DNA of 64,000 bases from Rutidosis leptorrhynchoides (lineage: Eukaryota > Streptophyta > Magnoliopsida > Asterales > Asteraceae), in assembly GCF_046630445.1 (NCBI RefSeq), contig NC_092334.1, positions 103,611,501 to 103,675,500 of the forward strand, in the 5' to 3' direction. The notes under the pieces are model-generated. The model ran no database searches, was not told the DNA's origin, and saw only the letters and a program-made list of their open reading frames with translations. A program made the position numbers and the translations under genes. How positions within the stretch are numbered: position 1 is the stretch's first letter; every line of letters starts with the position of its first letter. This document shows positions 10,065 to 18,774 of this stretch, in pieces.

Positions 10065-11099
10065 TTAAACATTCAAGAAATCTTCATATAAATCAGATGG
10101 TTTCTCAGTGACTGTTGGATCAATATTATCCACAAAATTTACTTCCTTTTCTTTACCTTTCAGCGAATCCTGATACATCTTAACAAGATGTTTAGATGTT
10201 CGGCAAGTATTAGCCCAGTGGCCCATTCTACCACATCTGTAGCAAGATTCTTCAGAATTTTTAGAAGAATTTTCTTCAACATCTTGTTTAATGGGCTTGT
10301 TTTGTGGTTGATATTTATATTTTCGTGGATTACTATTTCTTTGACCACCACGGCCACGACCACGACCACGTCCACGCCCATTACCATTACCATAAGGATG
10401 GTTTCTACCATAGTTATGGCTTTTGGCATGATGATGGTGATGGTTATTATAACCACGACCTTGCCCGCGTCCTTGTCCCTGTTTATAATTATTTGCAGTA
10501 TTTGCTTCAGGGATTGCAAGTGTACCAGTAGGACGGGATTGCTGATTTTTCATTAATAGCTCATCATTTTGCTCTGCAACTAAGAGATATGAATTAAGTT
10601 CAGGATATGTTTTGAACTTTAGCATTCTCAAATTTCTTTGCACTGTGATGTTTGCAGCATTCATTGTGGAGAAAGTTTTCTCCATCATGTCTGCATCACT
10701 AATTTCATGTCCACAGAATTTAAGTTGTGAACATGTATTATACAGAGCTGAGCTGTATTCATTTACTTTCTTAAAGTCTTGGAACCTTAATGTTCTCCAT
10801 TGTTCCATTGCAGCTGGAAGTAAAATTTCTCTTTGATTATTGAATCTGCTTTTGAGACCTTCCCATAAAACATGGGGATCTTCTACAGTCACATAATTAT
10901 TTTGTAAGCATTCATCAATATGTTGATGAATAAAGCAACATGCCGTAGCTTGTTCTTTTTCAGAACAAGTGTTGTTTTCATTTATGGTTTCAAGAATGCC
11001 CATTGATTTAAGATGCATTTTTACTTTTATAACCCATGGCATGTAGTTGTTTCCAGTTGATTCTAAAGGAGTAAATTTAAGCTTTTCCAGATTCGACAT
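10065..11099 (-). CDS. gag: Copia gag (capsid/nucleocapsid), 344 aa
   Basis: It opens MSNLEKLKFTPLESTGNNY, the usual Copia gag start, and continues with the helical capsid part (about residues 1-190). A glycine/arginine-rich stretch with histidine and asparagine runs follows (about 205-255). One CCHC zinc knuckle, CYRCGRMGHWANTC, lies near residue 293. Gag packages element RNA into particles. The protein is 63 bases ahead of the pol region, so pol expression would need read-through or splicing, as is usual in the family. The gag start at 62,205 in the second Copia copy is clearly homologous. Confidence 0.9.
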   Translation of the reverse strand: MSNLEKLKFTPLESTGNNYMPWVIKVKMHLKSMGILETINENNTCSEKEQATACCFIHQHIDECLQNNYVTVEDPHVLWEGLKSRFNNQREILLPAAMEQWRTLRFQDFKKVNEYSSALYNTCSQLKFCGHEISDADMMEKTFSTMNAANITVQRNLRMLKFKTYPELNSYLLVAEQNDELLMKNQQSRPTGTLAIPEANTANNYKQGQGRGQGRGYNNHHHHHAKSHNYGRNHPYGNGNGRGRGRGRGRGGQRNSNPRKYKYQPQNKPIKQDVEENSSKNSEESCYRCGRMGHWANTCRTSKHLVKMYQDSLKGKEKEVNFVDNIDPTVTEKPSDLYEDFLNV

Positions 11100-11321
11100 T
11101 TTCTATTATCAAAAATTAAAACAAACATCATGATAAATTAGAGTCAATTTATATTCATAAGTATATAAACATTAAACATGAATTTAATATAACATAAATG
11201 ATAAGTAGGTGACAGTGTCGACCATGTGTAAGCAATCATAAATAAATGTTATATAACAAAAATATAAATATTAGTAAACATAAATGAAAATTTGGCGACA
11301 GTGTCGACCATATATTTTTTC

Positions 11322-11451
11322 AGGTGGTATAACCGACCTATATCATTCTGGTGGTATAACCGACCATATATCATTTTGGTGGTATAACCGACCATATATC
11401 ATTTTGGTGGTATAACCGACCATATATCATTTTGGTGGCAGAGCCAACCAT
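11322..11451 (-). repeat. Copia leader tandem repeat, 28-bp unit x5
   Basis: In the untranslated leader, between the primer site and gag, five copies of a unit of about 28 bases carry GGTGGTATAACCGACCATAT (complement ATATGGTCGGTTATACCACC). The last copy is degenerate (GGTGGCAGAGCCAACCATAT). The same core recurs in the leader of the second Copia copy at 61.2-61.6 kb. Confidence 0.85.
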
Positions 11452-11482
11452 ATTTAGTATTAAGATTATCGTGCTGATAACG

Positions 11483-11854
11483 TGTTATAATTCAGTAGGC
11501 TTATAACTACCTTTAGTGGTTTGATTCTTGATGTTATAATTCAGTAGGCTTATAACTACCTTTAGTGGTTTGATTCTTGATGTTATAATTCAGTAGGCTT
11601 ATAACTACCTTTAGTGATTTGATTCTTGATTTAGAATACTAATAATGAAGTGTAAGAACAAAGATGATAATGGAGAGAAAGAAAGAAACACTTTGTAAGT
11701 GTGAGAAATGGTGCAAGTTTAATGCTTGCATTCATGAGTATTTATAGCCTAAAATCTCAATATAAAAATACATACTTTGTGTACCAAAATTGACTATATG
11801 TATACACCAAAATTGACTATCCATATCTATATTATTATTATTATTATTATAACA
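11483..11854 (-). repeat. Copia 5' LTR
   Basis: Same length and, as far as can be read, same sequence as 5918-6289. The minus-strand TATA-like TATAAATA is the complement of 11,739-11,746, so the transcript would start left of it and run leftwards. Confidence 0.92.
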
Positions 11855-11866
11855 CTTTCTAAATTA

Positions 11867-12313
11867 GTACGTAGTAGTAGTAGATTTACATTTTCGTTTT
11901 CGTAGGTTCGAATATATATTATCTTTTTTCTTATTTTAATTTTAATAATTCATTTAAAAGTAAGATACTGATTCTTAACAGTTTTCCTTCCTATCCTTTA
12001 GATAACTGATAACATGCTACAGTATCATTTTATATTCACACAAACCCATGTTCAAATTATTTTATGAGATTCCTTTAGCGACAACATAATATTTACATTC
12101 AGAAAACATTATATTTTAATCGATTAATTAATAAATTACCGAAAATTCACATCGCAATACTAGGACTAGGAGAATTTCATTTCAAACATTATAAATTAGC
12201 ATCCGAAAACCGAAATTAATAAAAATAGATACACAATCTAAAAAAATTGCTAGAGCTAGAATGCTAGATACCTAATGCTAGCCTACAAAATAACTTCATT
12301 GATTGACAAAACC
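11867..12313. other. AT-rich spacer, 3' flank of the DUF1645 gene
   Basis: No reading frame or recognisable repeat beyond simple AT-rich sequence. The right part (about 12,200-12,313) is probably the 3' untranslated region of the minus-strand gene that follows. Confidence 0.5.
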
Positions 12314-13519
12314 TTAGTTTGACTTGCCGTTAAATCGTTGACTACGGTTCGGACCGGCGTTTGTACAACTAGAGTCTCGTTTCTGCTGAGATGAAAAAAT
12401 CGGAAATCCAAACATACCACCGGTTTTTGATAGTGAACAAACCGGAACGTTTAAAACCGGAGTGATACGTACATTAGCTGAATACGATCGTTCCATTCCT
12501 CTGTGTTTAAATCTCGGTCCACCGTTTAAGCTACTCGGACTACTTGAACTACGTTCCAAGCTATGAAATATGATTTTACCGGACGAGTTCATTCTCGGAC
12601 TATCAATTGACAATCCACGGTCAGTAATAACCGTTTTTTCCGTTGACCGACGAGCATTGCTCCGGCTAACACGTGCGGCAGCACGTGAATCGATTGACTG
12701 TGTTGTCGTTTTAACTAGTCTCGTTCTCGGTCGATTGCTAGGGTTCGTATTCATGTTCAATTTTGTAGGTTTATCGGAATCGAGAGAGAGACGAGGTAGA
12801 TCGTCCAAATCATGACCGGAAGAGGATGACGACAGAGAGTGACGTGATGATATAGATACAGATTCTGTATCTATATCCTTCAGTAATGGAGTGTTTACTG
12901 ATGATTCGATTGATGATTTTGAGCTTCGATGTAGAAATTGTCTGATAGATCGAGTTGCTCCACACCGGTTATTAATTGATTTGTTATCATCTTTATTAAT
13001 ATTAATATTAATATTAATATTAATATTAGCGTTATTATTGTTGTTATTGTTATTAAGCTTACCGAAACCTAAAAGCTCCTTCCAACGGCTAGAACACCTA
13101 GGTGCCCTAGGTGAAAATAGGTACGGATCGGCGGCGAATGATTCGTCAATTCTCCGGTGAGAGTACGGGGTATCTGGAGTAACGGCATTTGGTGAAATTG
13201 TTGTTGACGTGGCAACATCCTGACGGATAGATGATAAATGTAACGGAACGAGCTTACCGTCGGAAAACAGTTCATCGGCCGGAAGCATTGTAACAGGATC
13301 ATCAAGACTGAACTCGAATCCGTCAAATTCGTTCAGATCTGAATCCTCCGGTAGATCTGAAAGCGTTTTTGACGGATCTGGAACAGCCTGCGGATGCGAG
13401 CAGTTTTTTGCCGGAGAAGAAATACGTTTGGTAGCATTATACCAGACGTAGGATGAATACGCCGGAGACCGGTCTAATAGATTCTCCGGCGAAATGCGGT
13501 TTAGGCAAGCGGAAGCCAT
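12314..13519 (-). CDS. DUF1645 family protein, 401 aa
   Basis: An intronless host gene. It starts MASACLNRISPENLLD, as many plant members do. The family signature follows: FEFSLDDPVTMLPADELF at residues 68-85, extended by SDGKLVPL. Then come YLFSPRAPRCSSRWKELLGF (about 133-152) and a conserved tail, SYSANVRITPVLNVPVCSL (about 345-363). Between them are serine-rich, probably disordered segments and an asparagine/isoleucine tract at about residues 156-173. That tract is coded by simple ATT/AAT repeats near 12,990-13,060 and is likely to vary in length between individuals. It is somewhat longer than I expect for the family, mainly because of these low-complexity parts. There is no signal peptide or membrane segment. 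The biochemical role of DUF1645 proteins is not established and none is claimed here. The promoter side lies at about 13,520-13,620. Confidence 0.88.
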   Translation of the reverse strand: MASACLNRISPENLLDRSPAYSSYVWYNATKRISSPAKNCSHPQAVPDPSKTLSDLPEDSDLNEFDGFEFSLDDPVTMLPADELFSDGKLVPLHLSSIRQDVATSTTISPNAVTPDTPYSHRRIDESFAADPYLFSPRAPRCSSRWKELLGFGKLNNNNNNNNANINININININKDDNKSINNRCGATRSIRQFLHRSSKSSIESSVNTPLLKDIDTESVSISSRHSLSSSSSGHDLDDLPRLSLDSDKPTKLNMNTNPSNRPRTRLVKTTTQSIDSRAAARVSRSNARRSTEKTVITDRGLSIDSPRMNSSGKIIFHSLERSSSSPSSLNGGPRFKHRGMERSYSANVRITPVLNVPVCSLSKTGGMFGFPIFSSQQKRDSSCTNAGPNRSQRFNGKSN

Positions 13520-14612
13520 AATGAATGTGAATGTTACTGTTGTTGATTTAGTAGTGATGAACGAAATGAGAGAGTGTATAGCTAGGGTTTAATAGTGGCA
13601 AGTGATATAAATAAGGAAGAAGAAGAGGCGGGGCCGGGGGGCAAGGCCAAGCTTTGTTTCTGCATTATAAAAATTAAAAATAAGTTAATTTTTAATTTAA
13701 AAATTAAAAATAAGAATAATTTAAAAGTTTTAAATAAAATTATTTACGAATAATAAATACTTGTTTGATAATAACTTTAAATAAATAAATAATATAGATG
13801 ATAAAACTACGCTATTAACTTTTGGTATTAATAAAAAGCAATATAGCTGTTTATCAAATGTTTTTAATACAAATATAAACATAATATTACATAAAATTTA
13901 TGTACTTAACCATTTAGACAATATTTCAGTTATGAATGTTTCTGATTTGAATGATTCAACTATAAATTTTGAATCATTCAGTATCGTATGTCATCCAGAG
14001 ATCCTGAAACAAACGCGTTAAATGATTCAGCACTCGATGTTGAACTATTCAATTAAGAGGTAATCATATACAACCTTAATGATACTGCTTCGTCTATAAC
14101 TTAATTCCTTATTTGTTAATCGAAGTCACATTAATAAATATTGATATTATATTTAAATTATAATAGTCCATATCAACAAGAATATCCATACTTCCATACT
14201 ACAATTAATTCAATTGAGTTTATAAATATACATATAGTAAGCTTAATTAATGTAATTTTAAGGCTACGTTTAGTGTTGCTTAAAATAAAATTGTAGTGGT
14301 ATACGAGAAAGAACACTTGGCTAGTGCTATAGTGTTAGACGAGATTCAAATAAAAAGCTTCAAATAAATCATTGAAAAAAGGAGTTTTTCGAACGTCATA
14401 CATGGTTCTCCAGCCCAAGCTCTTTATGATTCCTTCCCATTTTTAAGATCTCGGGTATGCTAATTTATATGTAGTACCACAATTCTTTATTTTCCAGTTA
14501 TCGAATTTTCTTTACAACAATAGGGAACACTTAATCAATTAAAGAACTTTCATCAACCAACGAAAGAGTCTTTCAAACAATACATGATAACTCTGACCTG
14601 TCTCACAACTTG
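13520..14612. other. Spacer upstream of the DUF1645 gene
   Basis: The first 100 bases (TAGCTAGGGTTT, a purine-rich stretch) fit a 5' untranslated region and promoter of the minus-strand gene. The rest is AT-rich. Around 13,930-14,060 several copies of GATTCA-type words (AATGATTCAAC, GAATCATTCAG, AATGATTCAGC) suggest a decayed small element, but no clear termini were found. Confidence 0.4.
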
Positions 14613-14617
14613 GACAC

Positions 14618-15170
14618 TAATGGTGTATCCTATTGTATACACGCATAAAAGGCATAATGATCGCATAAAATTACCATCAGAAGCACTGAGAATAACGGTT
14701 TTATGAGACTGTCCGTCCAGCGTTCTCCGCTGTACAGGCTGATCCGTCATGCGTAAGCCCTGGCCGGAGAACACCACTTTCAGCGTAAATTTCGGAACAC
14801 AAGTAACAGAACGTATCATCATCTGACACGTGTCCCCGAACAATCTGGTGGATCTGACACTGTAAATAGACCCCTTGGGTCGTCATTTTACAAAGTTCAG
14901 ACATTCTGTCAAATTTGAGAGCTGAGACTTCCTCTCTCTCTCTCTCTAACACTTTCTCTCACTAGAAGTCATCCGGCTAGCACTTTACGCTCTACGGACG
15001 ACAGATTGATTAAGCCACCCCACAAGTTTCTATACTTGTGAACCGGGTCTGCAGGGATTATTTCCCAAGAGCAAACATCAATCGGCAACACTCGCCCACT
15101 TAAAGCTAGATTACTTCTAGTATCGTGTTGACATACTAAGCCTTACCTCATAAGGAAATAGGTGTTAACA
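14618..15170 (+). repeat. Tat 5' LTR
   Basis: 553 bp, TAATGGTGTATCC...GGTGTTAACA. With the target duplication GACAC in place, the LTR starts TA rather than TG. It contains a (CT)n run at about 14,931-14,946. Confidence 0.85.
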
Positions 15171-15790
15171 ATGGCGCCATCCATTATTAAGACGAATCAT
15201 CTCACCAACCCTGACAAAGAAGGCAAGGGTAACGAATTGGTACCCATAGACGTAGGAATGATACATCCATGGAAAAATGGACAACGGAGGAAGGCAGAAG
15301 TGTTGGAAGATTGGGAAGAGCAATTAATATCATTTCCTTCTATGTTCAACACAAATCCATCCGATGGTCCGGTGGTTATAGAAGCACGAGTTGCTAATTG
15401 CTTAATACGCAACATTTATACGGACACAGGAGCTGGAACTGACATTATGTATGAATATTGCTTCATACAGCTTCCCAAAGATGTACAAGAAAAAATGAAG
15501 GAAACATATGTGCCGTTAGAAAGTTTTACAAGTGAACCGTCCTGGTCTGAAGGAAGTATTCTGCTTGAAGTAACCTTGGGCAAGCCACCCCTAAGACGCA
15601 CAGCCAACGTTGAGTTCCTGGTGGTTAAAGCACATTCACAGTACAACATAATTTTGGGAAGAACTGCTTTAATGACGTTTGGAGCTGTAACATCAACTTT
15701 ATATGAAATTAAATCCCAAGAAGTGCACGTTTGGTGTGGAAGAGGAAAAATTCTTAGGTCATATTGTCACAGAACGTGGTATTAAAGCTA
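15171..15790 (+). pseudogene. Tat protease region
   Basis: After the primer site the frame shows an aspartic protease: IYTDTGAGTDIMYEYCF carries the D-T-G catalytic triplet (near 15,420), and YNIILGRTALMTFGAV is the second conserved strand (near 15,640-15,690). This enzyme would cut the polyprotein. It is a remnant of a larger gag-pol. Confidence 0.75.
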
Positions 15791-16455
15791 ATCCTAAGAA
15801 AATTCAAGCAATTGAATACATGAAGTCACCAACTAGCAAGAAAGATGTTCAACGGTTGCATGGATGTCTAGCAGCATTAACAAGATTCTTGTCCAGAGCA
15901 GCTGAAAAGTCGCTTCCATTCATGAAAGTGTTAAAAGGCTGTTTAAATAAAAAAGATTTTGTGTGGACGGCGGAAGCCGAAAATGCATTCCAAGAGGTCA
16001 AGCAGTTGCTAAAAACATTACCTACATTAACAGCACCAAAAGAAGGGGAAACCTTAATTTTGTACTTAGCTGTCTCAAAAGAAGCGATAAGTTCTATCTT
16101 AATCGCAGAACGGAACGGCGTGCAAATGCCCATATATTTTGTTAGCAAAGTGTTGCAGCTTAGTGAAACAAATTATCCACCACTTCACCGCATGGTTTAT
16201 GCCCTTGTGCATAATGCACGGCGTTTACGAAGATATTTTCAAGGTCATCCAATCTTAGTATTAACAGATCAGCCGTTGAAGCAAATACTCCGGCGTCCGG
16301 AATCATCTGGTCATTTAGCAAAATGGGCCATCGAGTTGGGGGAGTATGAAATCAATTTTGCTCCTCGGAATGCAGTTAAAGGACAAATTTTGGCAGATTT
16401 TCTCTTGGAAACAAATGAAAAAGTAGAGTATGACAACAAAACGGCACCACAATAA
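15703..16455 (+). pseudogene. Tat RT end and RNase H
   Basis: LNPKKCTFGVEEEKFLGHIV and GIKANPKKIQAI are the thumb side of Gypsy reverse transcriptase. DVQRLHGCLAALTRFLSRAA and FVWTAEAENAFQEVK form the connection. LILYLAVSKEAISSIL followed by VLTDQPLKQIL is the usual Gypsy RNase H. The palm with its catalytic YXDD was not found. Confidence 0.8.
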
Positions 16456-16458
16456 CAT

Positions 16459-16920
16459 GTGTGGGAATTATACACTGATGGAGCATCCAGTGAAGAGGGA
16501 ACAGGTGCAGGGCTGGTTTTAACAAGTCCAGACGGAGAAGAGTATACCTACGCATTGAAATTTTGTTTTTATGCTTCAAACAATGAAGCAGAATATGAGG
16601 CATTACTCTCCGGTCTCCACATAGAGGTAGAAATGGGCATAACAAATTTACGAGCATATGTTCATTCTCAAATCTTCGCCCAGCAGGTTAATGGAACGTT
16701 CGATGCAAGGGATACATCCATGAGGCAATATGTAAAGTTGGTGGAGACAATTTCAAAGAATTTTGATAACCTGGAGGTCGTGAAAATCCCTCGAAATAAG
16801 AACAAAAAAGCTGACGTCTTGAGCAAGCTAGCTACTTTAACCTTTGATCATTTACACAAACGAGTATTGGTTGAAGAGCTTAAGGAGAAATCAATACATG
16901 AAAAACCAATTATGGCAATA
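16459..16920 (+). CDS. Second (archaeal-type) RNase H of the Tat element
   Basis: MWELYTDGASSEEGTGAGLV has the first catalytic D of RNase HI, ASNNEAEYEALLSGL the catalytic E, and NKKADVLSKLATL the last conserved D. Tat elements carry this extra RNase H beside the usual one. It lies between the ordinary RNase H and the integrase and is in one frame with the integrase. Confidence 0.8.
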
Positions 16921-18174
16921 GTTGAATGTGCTAAGAAAACTTGGATGACTCCATATTTGAGATATTTGCATGACGGATGGTTACCTGTTGATAAGGCGGA
17001 AGCAAGAAGAATAAGAGTGACAGCACCAATGTATGAAATTGTTAACGGTGTCCTTTATCGAAAATCTTACAATGGTCCGTTGTTAAGGTGTTTAACCGAA
17101 GATGAAGCATTAAAGGTGGTCAAAGAAATGCACGAAGGAGTTTGTTCTCAACATTCCAGCTTCCGTACTGTGGCATCACGGATCATGCGACAAGGGTATT
17201 TTTGGCCTTCCCTTTATCGAGATGTAGCAGAAATCATAAAGACATGTGAGAATTGTCAGAGGCATGGTACAATTCAGCGTCTTCCAAAGTATGACTTGAT
17301 ACCGGTGTCATCCGCCTGGCCGTTCTGCAAGTGGGCTATCGATATTGTGGGGCCATTCAATAGAAGCACTGGTAATGCTAAGTTCTTGGTGGTAGCAATC
17401 GATTTTTTCACAAAATGGGTTGAAGCAATGGCTTTAGCAAAAATCACAGGAGAAAATGTCAAGAAGTTTGTCTGGCATGATATCGTGTGCCGTTATGGGG
17501 TGCCGAATGAAATAGTAAGTGATAACGGCAAGCAATCTGCAGAAAATCCATTTCGGAGTTGGTGTGAAGAGCTGGGCATAAAGCAAAACTTTACATCTGT
17601 TGCTCATCCTCAAGCGAACGGACAAGTGGAGGTTACCAACAAAGAAATCGTTGCTGGTATTAAGGCACGGTTGGGGTTGAGTCAAACTGGATGGGTGGAC
17701 GAGCTGCCAAATGTGTTGTGGGCACACCGGACAACGCCAAAGCGGAGCACGGGAGAAACACCTTTCAGTCTAGTATACGGTACAGAGGCAGTGATACCGG
17801 CTGAAATATGTGTACCAACACAACGCATTATGGCATTTGATGTTGAGGCTAATTCCGAAGCATTAAGGGAGAATCTCAACTTATTGGAAGAGAGAAGGTT
17901 GATGGCCGCCATCCGGCAAGCGGATCACAAGCATAAAATGTCAAAATATTACAACAAGAAAGTGCAGCATGTGCAGTTTGAAGTAGGTGATTTGGTGCTG
18001 CGTGATAATGAGGCAAGCAGGCAAATCAAATTTGGAAAGCTAGCCCCAAAATGGGAAGGACCTTATAAGGTCACAAAAGTAAATCAGAATGGATCACACA
18101 TGCTTACTGCGCCTTCCGACGAGCAATACGAAAGAGCTTGGAATGCAATGAACTTAAAGAAATTTTACGCGTAG
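16921..18174 (+). CDS. Tat integrase
   Basis: This continues the frame of the second RNase H. The zinc finger is seen as EMHEGVCSQHSS...CENCQRHG (about 17,130-17,265). The core has WAIDIVGPF, FLVVAIDFFTKWVEAM, IVSDNG and HPQANGQVEVTNKEI (about 17,330-17,650), giving the D,D-35-E set. The C-terminal part includes FSLVYGTEAVIP and LAPKWEGPYKVTKV. It ends in NAMNLKKFYA, as Tat polyproteins commonly do, and no chromodomain follows. Confidence 0.88.
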   Translation, partial: VECAKKTWMTPYLRYLHDGWLPVDKAEARRIRVTAPMYEIVNGVLYRKSYNGPLLRCLTEDEALKVVKEMHEGVCSQHSSFRTVASRIMRQGYFWPSLYRDVAEIIKTCENCQRHGTIQRLPKYDLIPVSSAWPFCKWAIDIVGPFNRSTGNAKFLVVAIDFFTKWVEAMALAKITGENVKKFVWHDIVCRYGVPNEIVSDNGKQSAENPFRSWCEELGIKQNFTSVAHPQANGQVEVTNKEIVAGIKARLGLSQTGWVDELPNVLWAHRTTPKRSTGETPFSLVYGTEAVIPAEICVPTQRIMAFDVEANSEALRENLNLLEERRLMAAIRQADHKHKMSKYYNKKVQHVQFEVGDLVLRDNEASRQIKFGKLAPKWEGPYKVTKVNQNGSHMLTAPSDEQYERAWNAMNLKKFYA

Positions 18175-18774
18175 CACTATATGCATGGACAACTTGATCA
18201 ACTGTCAAATGCATGAGATATAGTCATAAATGTAAAAATTTCTTTAAGAATATGAATAATAGCAATTATTCTTATGGCAATATTTTTCATAAATTTTATC
18301 CGGCCAAGGATTTTTTAACTCAGGTGTCACATAGTTGTGTGTCATCCCTACCTGCAGAAAGAAATATATCCTTTCGGTGGTAGAAGTGCAATCATACTCA
18401 AAATGGTTGTATCGATAGTGAGACATGTAGAACTCACTAAAGCATCGAAGCGATGAAACGAATCTACAAAAAATGTCATGACACAACTTATATACACAAA
18501 ATGCAGAGCAAAACGGATAACGGACCATGGCGTCCAGCAAAACATTTAAAGGCAAAAATAATTCATAACTTTTCCTCATAAGTTTCATGACGGAAAGCGT
18601 ATAACGGAGAATATAATTTCAATATTTACAACCATAACAATTGCAAAATACAATATCAATATCCTGTGCATTGTTCACTCCAAAAATCTTACTAACTTGC
18701 AGCATCTTTCTAATAATTACAACCAAGTGCAATATTAAATGTTGTGCAAAGCATATGTATATAAACATAGAATT
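18175..18774. other. Spacer between integrase and antisense gene in the Tat element
   Basis: AT-rich and non-coding on both strands as far as can be judged. By position it would hold the 3' ends of both the sense pol transcript and the antisense gene. Confidence 0.4.

Larger units (their letters stand above)
5918..11854 (-). mobile_element. Ty1/Copia retrotransposon, very young, nearly whole
   Basis: Direct repeats of 372 bp lie at 5918-6289 and 11,483-11,854, flanked by CTTTC at 5913-5917 and 11,855-11,859. Read on the minus strand the order is LTR, putative primer site (GTTATCAGCACGATAAT next to 11,482), leader repeats, gag, protease, integrase, reverse transcriptase, RNase H, purine tract (CCAAGGGGGAG next to 6290), LTR. 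This domain order defines Copia. The LTRs look identical by eye, so insertion was very recent. It looks almost whole, with about one break. The lineage within Copia was not settled. A second, more decayed relative starts at about 60.8 kb. Confidence 0.93.

Noticed and set aside
10304-10531. Histidine-rich plus-strand reading frame
   Set aside because: It is the reverse strand of the glycine/arginine/histidine-rich part of Copia gag.
12891-13160. Leucine-rich plus-strand frame
   Set aside because: Antisense of the DUF1645 gene. The leucine/isoleucine run is the reverse of its Asn/Ile repeat.
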